A stretch of DNA of 64,000 nucleotides. It comes from Muricea muricata (taxonomy: Eukaryota > Cnidaria > Anthozoa > Malacalcyonacea > Plexauridae). A program made the position numbers and the translations under genes. Shown in pieces: positions 52,861 to 64,000 of the stretch (positions are counted from its first letter, which is position 1; the number at the start of each line of letters is the position of its first letter). The stretch is from contig OY979722.1 of assembly GCA_963855995.1 (NCBI GenBank), forward strand, positions 5,146,001 to 5,210,000. Direction: 5' to 3'. The notes beneath the pieces are model-generated. The model was given only the letters and a program-made list of their open reading frames with translations, did not search any database and was not told where the DNA came from.

Positions 52861-53699
52861 TTCGCTAGAAGCCAGACTTCTACATGCATTCTGTAGTTTG
52901 TTAGATATATAACACAATAAAAAAGTCACGTAACTCAAGAACGCATAGACTTTAATAATATCATGCCTTCTTCACGTATAATCTCTAACTTAAACTTCTT
53001 ATATAAACTGTTAGCTACATTTGTGTTTTGAATATTCACTTTATAATCAAGGCAAAATAGTACATGAGCCCTTATTATCAAGGCAAAATAGTGCATGAGC
53101 CCTTCATATTAATACAGATTTTTGCGCGAACCCAGTTCCAAAACAATTTCGGTATAAACGGGTTATACTTGCAAAGGCTTCCAAACAGAAACTTTGCTTT
53201 TGGCGAAAATATTTGCAACTGAGGTAAGGGTCCTTTGGGGATCCTTTGTTGTAACTTTATTGTTCATATAAAGCATAGGTATTTTGAAAGCATTAAGCCT
53301 AGTTTTCATTTAGTCGAAGATGTCGTCAATGTATCAAAGCAAACGATGTGAGAGAGAATTTACGCCGCCCCACGAAAGAAAAGGTAGACCTATATTATAC
53401 CAAAACTCCGAGAAGGAAAGCCAGGTCTGTATTGTATCAAATCTCTGAGAACGCCAATTATATAATAATCAGAACTCATTCTGTATTTTCATTGGTGGAA
53501 AACTGTGATCTATTAGAGGACAAACGCACGCTGACGCCATTTCAACGACAAGCCAATCACTGCAGCGATTTTTAGAATTATCGACAGCCAATGGCGTACT
53601 TTGTTTTATATAGATCATGATCACGTCAAATGACGCGCTAAAGTCTTTTTGTCGCACTGCAAAGCTTATTTTGGCAATTATCTCACATTTTTATTATAT

Positions 53700-53895
53700 A
53701 AAACAAATAGATAACATTTTGCCGTTGTCTGTTCAGTTATAGACACCTGGTAGACGTCAGAATCTGGTAAGAACATTCGTGACCCACACGCCTAGGCGGT
53801 TCGTGGGCCACTTTTTTGTTCTTACCAAACCATGACGTCATACCGTGTATCTATAAGTGACCAGACAACGGCAAAATGTTATCTATTTGTTAAAT
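53700..53895. mobile_element. Fold-back element in the right duplicate
   Basis: AACAAATAGATAACATTTTG at 53702 faces its complement ending at 53893, with ATGACGTCA-type arms inside. The left duplicate near 43955 lacks it (AACCAAATGGAGACTGG). Confidence 0.8.
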
Positions 53896-54329
53896 GGAGA
53901 CTGGACTTTGGATAACACTAGAACTACGTGCACACTGCGAATTAGTGTAGCTCGTAATTATGAATTAATATTAGAACTAAAATGTCAATGACTTATTAAT
54001 TACCAACTTTATAAACACAATGTAACTCCGCGTTCGTTATCTCGAGCCCTTACTAAATCAAACACTTTTGTCGTTGTGGAAAGTTCAAAACCAGTTCTCT
54101 ACTGCACTAAAATCCGTTAATTGCACACGCTTGTCTATACTACTTTCACACTATAACATGCAGGTTCTAGGAAAATTGTAAGACCTATCCTCTATTTCCA
54201 AGCAAACTTAAATTTCAACAATGAATACATTAATTAGTATAACTATCTATATATGAATATACATCAAGATATCTATCTTTTATTTCTCCTTTCCTTTAGT
54301 GCGCAAGCGAAGACTTTTTTCCCGGTATA

Positions 54330-54508
54330 ATAGGATTCTGTCGGGCACGCGGTACGCGGCGAGCCGTCTCTAGAGTGACAACAACGCGGACCTCGGCCAC
54401 CGGCAACGCAACGCATTACTGAAATCATTTAGCTGCAACATCGGCAAGGCAGTATCTGAAACTTTGAGGGAAGAAACTGTAACAGAAAACGACCGTAACT
54501 GAAACCAG
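54330..54508 (+). promoter_or_regulatory. Second copy of the CpG-rich promoter and first exon
   Basis: Matches 44440-44625, including the GTACGCGGCGAGCC core and the CAG/GTACG donor at 54508. The NRF1-like site of the left copy is changed to GCGCAAGCG here. It would serve the paralogous exon at 63022-63065. Confidence 0.5.
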
Positions 54509-56359
54509 GTACGTGTTACAATGCTTTGTCACTGGTAACTGAAAGTATACTCAGTGAATGTACCCATTTATAAAACTACAAAATTTTTCACCACCTTTTT
54601 TGATGAGCTATATCACCTTTGAATGAAAACGAGATCGATTGATTTTACGTAATTTGTAAAAGAGTTTAAATCATATTCTAACAAACTTATTACCTGCATC
54701 TTCATATGATTAGTATAGGATTATATATATTTATGCTCGTGTTTGGTGAAACTTTATAAGCAAAATTTTTAACCTTAGTTTTTCAGTAGCCAAATTAATT
54801 ACTTGTTATTCACAAGGAAGATAACATTTATTTAAACATATTTCTCTACAAATGTAAGCTTCGCTTCTAATGTAAAATTCAAGTTTGGATTTAGCTGTTG
54901 GAACGCATGTATTTTTATGTTTGTAAGTGATAATTATTAGTTTTTGAACTCCAAAGATTATGCCAGGTAAATTTGAACCTTTCTTACAAATAAAATTTGT
55001 TGAAATTAGTTCAAATACATATTCAACTACATTTACTGTGTTGTAATGCTTTATGATGTATGTTTTTAACTTTCAAGTAAGTACAGTAGATCAGTCCCAT
55101 ATAAGTTACAAACTATTTTAATTAATCCAGTTGATTGATTTAAAAATAGCCAACATTTCTTATCTGATAAATATTTTTGGATACGTTTACTCAGGGACTT
55201 TCTGCAAAACACACCTTGTGATTTCGCTTTTCTTAAATAAGTGCTATCATCCGTCAATGCGTAATTGTGTAGGATTGCTAATACAGACGTTATAGACTCA
55301 TAACTTTCGTTTATTTCTTAAACTCTTAGGTTACACAATTTATATAATTGCTGATTTCATGCTCTAACTCTTTCTCATGCTCTCGGACCAAGTCTTTTTC
55401 ATGCATGCATTGTTACTTATCTCAATTGAACATCAACTAGATTCCTATTCTATTACTTGTTGCTCATATAGCAATGACGTCAGTGGATGTACTTTCTAGA
55501 CTCACTGATTATATAACACCTTCCAACAATCAAATGCTTGGGTAATGCGCTTTTTCAAGCTCCTAAATAAAAGCGCGCTGATAACCTACGTTAAGTGCCA
55601 ATTTTTCGCCCAAAAAGCATCTCAAAGCTAAAACAGACTCAAAATTAAGACTAGATCAAATCTTGCATGGTTAAGTTAATTTGTAAGTTTTGCAGTCAGG
55701 TGCTTTTTACGAGCTAACTTCTATTCCATGCACATTGATTTGCATATTAACACTAAACTTTGTGCTGTCCACGAACAATTCCACAAAACGTGAAACACCT
55801 GAAAAACTGAAAATTGTCAACATTTTCATAAATTTAGCGCTATATAAACCAATCAAAAACTAGCCTGCTTGCAAGCTGTAAAGGTATAATATACGTATAA
55901 TAATAAATGTTTTCTGCAATATATGTGGCCTCCAAATAAGCATTTATAGGATTACCGTCCTACCATACAGTAATATTAGAAAGGATTGCTTTGTTATACC
56001 AGGGATTGTAAAAAAATTATCATGATGTCCCAGACAAAATGTCCACCACCAGCAAATTGAGCTAGATTTCTGAACTTATAAACAGTGAAAAAGTAACAAA
56101 CTGATGTACGCTCTTCCAATTGCAAATTATTAAATGACGATTTACGACAATATGGAAACGGTGCAGATTTATATTTGAGAAATAAACTAAAACCAGAAAA
56201 ACCCATAAAGCAGTTTTAAAGACAAGAGAAGTATTATCTACTGACAGAATAATGAGAATCAATCAACTTTATCATGCAATATTAATGCCAAAAATAAAAA
56301 AGGAACTTTTATACAGCTGGATTCAATAATTGTTTTCTTGGAAGGTCGGCTTTGTTTAG

Positions 56360-56646
56360 GGACCGTTTATTGTTATACCTCAGGGGGGGCACCGAAAAAA
56401 AATTGGGTGGGTAACTGATTTTTTAAACCTCTAAAATGTTGGGTGAAGAAAAGACCAATGAGAATACGAGAACATACTTCAATGAATAATAATAGCTAAT
56501 AAACGAACGCAGTTAAAAAATCTTGCATTTTTATTAGAGGCTGGGTAAAAAAAAATTGAACACCCAGAGCGGTTGGGTAATTTTTTTATATATACTTTTT
56601 TCAATTTCCCTTCGGTGCCCCCTGAGGTATAAATAATGAACGGTCC
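56360..56646. mobile_element. Inverted-repeat element with 5-bp TTTAG flanks
   Basis: Ends GGACCGTTTATTGTTATACC and GGTATAAATAATGAACGGTCC-type complement, with CAGGGGG(GG)CACCGAA further in. TTTAG on both sides. The tandem relative at 59692-59705 has a single TTTAG, an empty site. Confidence 0.85.
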
Positions 56647-59217
56647 TTTAGAGCATGTAATTGTCACGTGTTAAAGTAACGCATTAAAATTACACCAGTC
56701 ACAGATAATTTTCAATGTCGCTGTAGATGACAAGACGTCCAGAATGATCTCAACATAGTTTTTACGTAATTGAGCAAAATATCGGGATTTGTCGGTGGCG
56801 AGCAGATGAATTATTTGCCCATGCCAATGCATCTCGCAAGGACTTATGTAAGGTTGTTCTTTAAGAGATTGGTTTAACTCCTGCTAAAACATGCTAAAAC
56901 AGGGTCATTTGTGTGTCTTATTTTTTAGATTTCCAAAATGTGTTTCTTCTATTGATGTTGGAATTTCAAAATTGTTTTATAATTATAGAGTCTTGAATAT
57001 TACATATTTAATGCCAGTCATATGAATTTTTGGATCACCTGGAGCTCTCAATGTGTGCAATTTAGTCGTTGATTGGCTAAAATTCAAGCAATTTCGAGAT
57101 AATAAGCGTTATTCTTGTGGGCAGCCAGCATAGAATATATACAGCAATGACTGAGCAAAGAAGAGAATTAAGTCATTCAGAGAATTAACTTTCTGTTTAT
57201 AAGATAACAAGAACATCAGAAGGTATGGTTGCATGGTTTTATTTTTATGTTTGTGAAACCAACAGGAAGTGCTGTTATTGCTTCATCCACGACTATACTA
57301 GAGTCTAGATACCCTCTGTTGTTGTACGCAGGTCTACTTTCATTTTTTACATCTGAGTATTCTCGTCGCTCGATCCTGTCTTTGAACAGTCAGAGCTTGA
57401 ATGGCAATGAGTGCGGTATCATGAATGATATGTTTCAAGTGTCCACTTTTAAAGCGTTCATGGGTGAGTTTGAAGAAGGTGGACTTCAGACCTTCTACGA
57501 TATAATGCAAAATGTGTATAAATTTGCCTTGAGTTCCTAATTTTAGTCTTCTCCCTTCCAAGGGAGGTATGTATACCTTGAATGATTAAAAATGTTTCAA
57601 GTGTGTTATACATGTAATACCATAGGATTGGCAAAATATTGTGTTTTATATATAGTGTTGGAATTTTAAGATCATTATATTTATATATTTAGTAATTATG
57701 TCCACGTCGCATATAAATGTTGCAGGTGTGCATGCAATAATATTCAAGGGTGCTTTAGTTTTCTGTGCAATGGAGTGCGTTGATTAGTTAGAACTGTCAG
57801 GTATTTTTCTGTTGTTAGCGTTGTTGTGCGTTGGCAACCAGCAGTATAGCTGAGCACCGACTGAACAAAATACAAGCCAATGCAGGCATTCTTTCATTGA
57901 CATCTTGAGTTATATTTGGTCTTTACAACAACGATTTAAATGAATGATATCGTTTTAAAACAATTACAAGGTCGTACAGCCATACATTTCTTTATTTCCA
58001 ACACCCAGGCGCAGGCAACTTAAAAATTGTTGAGGTTGCATTTGGCAAATGTTTGGAATAAGGTACTTTCATTTCCAGGCTAGAGGCTAAAGTGATTGTT
58101 CTGTTTAGGCGTTTAGTGCATTCCTTAAATTATAATTGACGATACATAATGTATATTGTGAGACATCATACAGATATTTTGTTGGTACCATGGTAACGCA
58201 TACATCTACAGGTACTTTCGTTTTCTGTTGGTTCGAGTGCGCTGATTGGCTAAAGTTGTAAGGTGTGTTTCTCAACAAACGGTGGTGTGCGTCGGCAAAC
58301 CGCAGAATAGTTGGGTGTCGGCCATGTAAAGAACTACAAATAAAGTTATTCTTTATGTAAAGTTATTCTTCATGTATTCTTTATGTGCAGTCAATATAAG
58401 TCATTATAATATTATACAAAAGCCACTGTCGGATTCAATGAAATTGTTTTCCTGGAAGGCTTTTTATATACAGAGCAAGCCTGCAGAGAAGATACGCATT
58501 AAAATTACACCACCCACAGATAATTTTCAATGTTGTTCGGCAGATGAAAAGATCTTGTTGATGTCAATCATCGGCATGAGTTTTTACATAATTTTCAGCT
58601 GCACATCAAGACTCAGTATTAAAGTTTCTATAAGAATATCTAAATCATGGCAGAAGCCACAGAATTGTTAATAAATATATGTACACATAAATACAATGGA
58701 TTCCCAATTGCTACAAAATAGATTCACAGCGGTTAGTTCGTTTATAAAAGATCACATAGACTACAATAAAATTTATTCTGATTGGAGTTCTGCAGGAATA
58801 GTTTTCCATAACGATATCTATATGACCATGATGCTGTATAGAAGTCACATTTCTAGTAAAACATTTGCTAAATATTATATCGCTATATGTCTTTAAAGTT
58901 TAGATTCCACTCATCTGCACAGTACAGTGCTAAAACAGTTAAAAGTCTTTCAGTTGTTCGTCATTTAAGCCGTTAAATCAATTTCTACTTTGGCATTGAA
59001 TCCACAGAATCTCCAAACGAAGTTTTTCTCTCTCTCCGCGCCTCCATACTTTTTAGCCGCCATATTGCCCGCGCTATTTAGTATTTACGGGAATCTGGTA
59101 CGGGCAGCAGTATAGATGAGCACCGACTGAGTAAAATAAAAGCCTCATTGACAGCTTGAGTTAACATTCGGTTATGAAAACTACTTTCAAAGGTATGATA
59201 TCGTTTTAAAACGGACA

Positions 59218-59406
59218 ATGGAGCCATTGCTTTATTTCTATTACACAGGTGAAGGCAACGTAATAAAAATTATTGATGCTAATCGTTGTTTGCGACCATG
59301 CGGTAAAAATTGCAAAGAATGCTTTGATATGCGAGAAATTGTAAAAATGTATTATCACGACGTCGCAGACAAAATGGCCGCCAGCAGCAAATTGAGCCCG
59401 CAATAA
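59218..59406 (+). CDS. Short Cys-containing open frame in the tandem block
   Basis: 62 codons: TGEGNVIKIIDANRCLRPCG, then KNCKECFDMREIVKMYY. The frame is also open upstream (YDIVLKRT) to a possible acceptor at about 59190. A diverged copy at 57950-58050 has lost the frame. Not recognised; likely a relict exon if coding at all. Confidence 0.2.
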   Translation: MEPLLYFYYTGEGNVIKIIDANRCLRPCGKNCKECFDMREIVKMYYHDVADKMAASSKLSPQ

Positions 59407-60241
59407 TTCTTTAAATCCTTCAAGACTGATATGAACAAGTAACATACTGATACACCATTCGCATTGGAAATTATTACATGATGAGTTACGACCATATGGA
59501 AACGGTGCAGATTTAAAACTGAGAAATAAAATAAAACTAAAAACACGTAAAGCAGTTTGGAAAGACAAGAAAATAATTTTTCACTGACAGAATAATGCGA
59601 ATCAGTCAACTTTTTACGTGATATCTCATTGCAAAAAATGATAAAAAGGAAACTTTATACAACTGGATTCAATGATTGTTTTCTTGAAAGACTTTATTTA
59701 GAGTGTAATTGAAAGGGAGTCATGCATTAAAATTATTACACCACGTACAGATAGTTTTCAATGTCGTTGCAGATGATACCCAGAATGATCTCAACATAGT
59801 CTTGCATGCCCAGAATGATCTCAACATAGTCTTGCATGCACAACTGAGCGATGTATCAGTGACGAGCAGATCAATTATTTGCCCAGGCCAATGCGTCTTG
59901 CAAGGGCTTATATCAGGGGCTTTGTTTAGGAGATTGGTTTGAAACGCATTATCCCGCTGTTAAATATAAGCAATGCTATCAAAAAGATAACGGTACTTTT
60001 GTGTACCAGATGTTTTGACAATGCCAGGAAAACTAATAGATGAGTGTTAGTGCATGAGTTTTATCATTTGGATTAGTGTTATCAGTTCTCTTGTTGAACA
60101 TGTACAGTTGTTTTTCTAGAGCTTTACATATTACATATTTGACGCGAGTCATAGTAATTATTTGATCAGCTGGAGTTCTCAATCTGTGCGATTGAGTACG
60201 TTGACTGGCTAAAATTGAGGAGGTAATAAGCATAATTCTTC

Positions 60242-60583
60242 GTGGGCAACCAGCATGCTGGAATATTCATAGTTGCGCAAGAAACGACTGAGCAAAGAAG
60301 AGAAGTGGATTTAGCGAAAATTTATTATCAGTTAATAACATTGCAGGAGCCTCATCCAGAAGGTGCGTGGCTGTATTTTTATGTTTGTGAAGCAAACAGG
60401 AAGCTCTGTTATTGCTTCATCCATGCACGACTACTGAAATCTAGATACTCTCTGTCGTTGTACACAGTTCTATTTTCATTTTTTACTTCTGGCTCTTCTG
60501 TTCGCTCGATCCTCACTGTAACTTTACCGATCACAATTAGTGTGTTTGAACAGTTAGAGGTTAAATTGCAGTTGGTGCGGTAA
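60242..60583 (+). CDS. Uncharacterised 113-codon open frame in the tandem block
   Basis: I do not recognise it. It reads EQRREVDLAKIYYQLITLQE, then WLYFYVCEANRKLCYCFIH and a Ser-rich end. A relative at 57225-57540 keeps FYVCETNRK and CYCFIH in one frame but then runs into a stop; the next part stays open in another frame (to FALSS at 57540). It may be a gene remnant or chance. Confidence 0.2.
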   Translation: MGNQHAGIFIVAQETTEQRREVDLAKIYYQLITLQEPHPEGAWLYFYVCEANRKLCYCFIHARLLKSRYSLSLYTVLFSFFTSGSSVRSILTVTLPITISVFEQLEVKLQLVR

Positions 60584-61928
60584 CATATGTTATGTTTCCA
60601 GTGGCATAACTCCTCACGAATAACAAGGCGAATTTCAGCGTAAGGAGACCTTCCTTGATATAGTGCAAAATGTTAATAAATTTGCCTTGAGTTTCTAATT
60701 TTCATCGCATTATTAATATATTTGACCTTGAGAGTGCAAAACAATCCAGCATGCATGGGTATGTCAGGATGTGTTCAAATTGAATTGGTAACTATTTTAT
60801 GAATAAATGACTATGTTTAAAAATTTGAAACATTCGCCATGTGATACAATAAGCGTGGAAATTTAGGGGAGATGCTCAAGTGAAGCCAATTAAGATCCGA
60901 TTCTTAAAATAATATTGTTTTCTCATATGTTATTTGAAATATTTTAAAACATTTGAATGAAAGGCAATCCAGAGATATATTTACACGGGAGCTACAGCCG
61001 TATTCATTAACTGTTTTCTCAGAAAAGCTTTTATTCAAAATCTTGTAAAGAAGTCTTTCATTAGAATTTACCTCACACAGATAATTAATTTTGATTAGTA
61101 ACATTACGGTGACATACTAATACAGATGTTGTAATTTGATTGGCTACTCTACTAGTTATCTATTGCTTGATAGATAGCGAGTCGCCGAGTAGCAAAGCAA
61201 TAATTTTCCGATTTCGTGTATTTTTTTCAATTCAAAGACAGTTTGCAACAGTTTTTAAGTAACCTAATTGTTTTAGTAGAATCTGAGATATATATAATTA
61301 GTTGAAGTCACTTCACTAATTTACTTTAGATGCAGTGATAATTGTTCCTCTGCTTCGCCTTCATCACCTATCTTGAACTCGTTATCTAATTGTTAAAATA
61401 ATGACGCTACAAGTGCTTAGCAGGACGTCGAGAATTATGTACAAGTTTTTACATATTAAAAACTCATTGTACGTTTTCATGCTAAGAATCAATATCAGTT
61501 TCCTAACTTTAACGCCATTGTGTCTAAGTGCTTACGGTTACAAGAGTCTACACTTATCCGTATTAAATCTATTTTATGTAAAGAACTTTAGTTATGGAAA
61601 AATCCGCGGCAAATCAGGGTCACGCAATTTTTGCGGTGAATAAAGAAATAATGCCCTCGTTTTCATTAGCCAATCATATTTTAGAAATTTTGCTCTCCAT
61701 ATATATGGCTATTATATTATAATTCATGCACTAAGAATAATTTAAAATTGTATTGTAAAATGCTGAGATTTAATCAAGAAAAGCGCTCTTTCATGCAGTT
61801 CCCTGAATAAGTAGATGGAAAGCAGTAACAATCAGTTCACATTTCTCTCGTTCTTAGTAGTATAAAATAGGCCCAGGTCCATGTCCAATGTAGATGTTGT
61901 AATTCATTAATGTGCATATAGGTAAGCA

Positions 61929-62216
61929 CAGAGTTGCAAAAAGCGTTCAACCTTCCTCCGAGTAAAATTTTCAAAGTTTGCAAACCTTCCTCAAAATGAT
62001 GTAAAGTTGGGCTTTCTAAACTGAAGGTCAGAGTGAATCTTGAGAATGAGCATGATTTTCTAGAATAGATCATCATCTACCATTTTTTTGTTATGTTGGT
62101 GTTTAGGATACATTATGCATGTAGTGTTTGACATGAAACCTTCCTCACCGACTGCCCATTTTGCAAACCTTCCTCACGGGTAATACCCGCATACTCGTGG
62201 CTTTTTTGCAACTCTG
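61929..62216. mobile_element. hAT-type MITE inside the right duplicate
   Basis: Ends CAGAGTTGCAAAAAGC and GCTTTTTTGCAACTCTG; exact 8-bp duplication GGTAAGCA at 61921-61928 and 62217-62224. The left duplicate has one GGTAAGCA at 45358-45365, an empty site. AAACCTTCCTC-type motifs repeat inside. Confidence 0.95.
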
Positions 62217-63021
62217 GGTAAGCATAAAAATATATATGTGCAGTCTGTTGTAAATATCGTGCTTCTGTTGTTGGCACCTGCTATCTTTGCAGGACATTCA
62301 CAAAATTTAGATTCTATATTCGTTTAAATGTCGTATTTATTCATTGTTTATGCGTTGTGGCGTTAAAGTGTCGCATATCGGCAGTATGTAAACTCCGAAA
62401 AGGCGTCTCTTTAGAATAAGCGCCGCACTAATTCAAACTGAAAAGTGTAAAAATTAGTAGAATCATACTGCAGTAGTGCAGTAGTATAGTATTGCAAATG
62501 CTGCTGCCATTTGATTGGCTTTTCCACTCGCTATCTATTCCTTTCAACAAAATGGCTTAAAATCTCGAGGTGGAAATATCGAGCTCACGCAATGTAATTG
62601 TTTTAAATAACAACCTCACGCATCTAATTTGGATGTCCAAATCAGAGTCAAATTTCAACACAGCATAAATTTCGACTTTTTAAGCTAGGGCTTCCAGGCT
62701 TTTAACTCTTAAAAAACTTGGTCACGAGACATGCATGGACATGTGATGTTCGCGTCTCAGAATAATTCTTGGAGCCTGGCCACAAACTACGTCTAAATGT
62801 GGTCTTAAGTGCGGTAAACTGTGCCTATAATGACTTGCTGTAATAAACTATGCAACAATAAAAACTTCCCTGAATTGGCTGAAATATTTTTACTAATGAA
62901 CAAATGAGCAGAACTCGAATATATGAATATACATCCCTTCCCACAATTGACGCGCTAGTTGCGTCTCTGATTTTATGCACCATTTTCTTCTACTATTTTA
63001 TCTAGCTAAAATTTTCTATAG

Positions 63022-63065
63022 AGAGAGATTCAAATGTTTTGGAGAAGTCTAAAAAAATTCTACAA
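63022..63065 (+). CDS. Paralogous first coding exon (MFWRSLKKFY)
   Basis: Duplicate of 46255-46300: same acceptor TTTTCTATAG, ATG at 63034, ten codons and AA/GTAAGT donor in the same phase. No caspase exon follows before the end of the window, 935 bases later; in the left copy the gap is 1.7 kb. Confidence 0.5.
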
Positions 63066-63135
63066 GTAAGTCATCCATTTAGGATTCTATATATTTGAAT
63101 AACGATTGTGTGTGGCTAATTGAATTTATAATATA

Positions 63136-63389
63136 TAGCTAATTCAATGAAGGTTGTCCTTTCAAACCTTAAACTCTAAGCACGCAAAGCATAATGGGAG
63201 CACAATTTAAGCAGCTTAAAAAGCATGTATGGATCCCATTTTTTTATAGGCATGGTAACTATCCCCTAAGAAAACATTCCACTCACAAATAGCTCCAATA
63301 TGCAAATCTAAAGCTTAGAAGTTGTCCCCATCATCCTTCGCGCGCTTAGAGTTTAAGGTTTGAAAGGACAACCTTTTTTGAATTAGCTG
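63136..63389. mobile_element. TA-flanked MITE inside the right duplicate
   Basis: Inverted ends of about 47 bp: AGCTAATTCAATGAAGGTTG with GTCCTTTCAAACCTTAAACT further in. TA on both sides. The left duplicate continues without it (ATATACAAGTACGG near 46368). Confidence 0.88.
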
Positions 63390-63489
63390 TATAAGTACGG
63401 TAAAATCTGTGATTTTATGACCTTTTATGACCCACAGCATGATGCACGAAGCTCAATAGCTTTTGCAGTTTTTGTTTTCTAACCTAGAT

Positions 63490-64000
63490 CGACCAACCTC
63501 GATCCCAGGACCTTTTCTTAAATCAGGAAAGGGAAAAGGCCCTGGCATCCGCTGGTCTATTTTGTAATCCCATTGCCTCATTCAAACTGTCAATTAAATC
63601 ATTTAAGAGTATAATTTATTCATAAAATACAACCGAAGAGAGATTTAAATCATTTAAACCCTTTGCTTAGTTTGTTTATGTAGCTTTAAATCACTTATTC
63701 GGCTGACTCTTAACACTCTTCGTATAAAGTCATATACGTAGAATATCCGTACGCTTCATTATCGGAATTTGATGAAGGTATAGGGACAACTTATGCATGT
63801 TATCAGCTCACACACAGCAATCTTCTAAACAAGTTTTAACTGTATTATACCTACTAAGCACTTACTCTACCAGATTTAACATATTACTTTATTTCATTGG
63901 GCATTGTAGTGTCATATACACAGCCGAAGATGTAGAGCCAGCTATAGTCCGTAGAAGGTTGCTTTTATAGGAAGTTATTTACCTTAAAGCTAGCTGTATT
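63490..64000. other. Right edge of window
   Basis: Similarity to the left duplicate fades near 63490. No open frame or repeat is visible to the end. Confidence 0.5.

Larger units (their letters stand above)
55980..61100 (+). repeat. Nested tandem duplications with recurring short open frames
   Basis: Three kinds of segment recur. (1) TTGATTGGCTAAA-type boxes near 57073, 57779, 58240 and 60205. (2) Just after each, a GGCAACCAGCA...GACTGAGCAAAG-type stretch near 57120, 57830, 58290, 59100 and 60245. (3) GCATTAAAATTACACC...ACAGATAATTTTCAATG near 56682, 58495, 59722 and 61060. The spacing is irregular, so units have been copied and then cut up. The block is absent from the left duplicate. Confidence 0.8.
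51470..63490 (+). repeat. Segmental duplication, right copy, expanded by insertions
   Basis: Right partner of 42600-46480, three times longer owing to insertions: 52030-53290 (domain pseudogene), about 53455-53890 (fold-back), about 54770-61560 (nested tandem duplications), 61929-62216 (hAT MITE), about 62620-62935 (unidentified) and 63136-63389 (MITE). Confidence 0.88.

Overview
This is an AT-rich nuclear window from an intron-containing animal genome. The best guess is a cnidarian: there is a decayed copy of a YWI-type fibrinogen-related or lectin-like domain of a kind I associate with corals and anemones, and a very high density of small inverted-repeat transposons. The species cannot be told from the sequence. 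Three things carry coding signal: a 22-exon mitochondrial protease gene, a caspase gene, and an unidentified multi-pass membrane protein. Most of the remainder is transposon and tandem-repeat DNA.

Positions 1-13,750 hold no gene I can support. They contain fold-back or MITE-type elements (426-665, 5268-5774, 10038-10690, 11938-12413), a 31-bp minisatellite (10755-11010) and hairpins.

Positions 14,010-40,730 on the minus strand are one gene, the animal paraplegin SPG7 (m-AAA protease subunit). I rebuilt 22 coding exons by splice sites and phase. Together they give an uninterrupted 770-residue protein with a presequence, two membrane segments, Walker A and B, SRH and HEAGH zinc-protease motifs. 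Intron 10 (22,066-28,965) is the largest intron. It holds a ~357-bp satellite array (22,165-24,010), two broken copies of a membrane-protein gene, and the intact 540-codon copy on the opposite strand (26,666-28,288), so one gene is nested inside another.

Positions 42,600-64,000 contain a direct segmental duplication. The left copy is about 42,600-46,480 and the right copy about 51,470-63,490. Each copy carries a CpG-rich promoter or first-exon segment and a short coding exon starting MFWRSLKK. In the left copy this exon joins in phase to a caspase exon (48,001-48,775). In the right copy the window ends before a matching caspase exon would appear. Because the two copies align, each shows empty sites for insertions in the other: a truncated LINE and a TTAA MITE in the left copy, and a hAT MITE, a TA-flanked MITE, a fold-back element, a pseudogene and a ~6.8-kb block of nested tandem duplications in the right copy.
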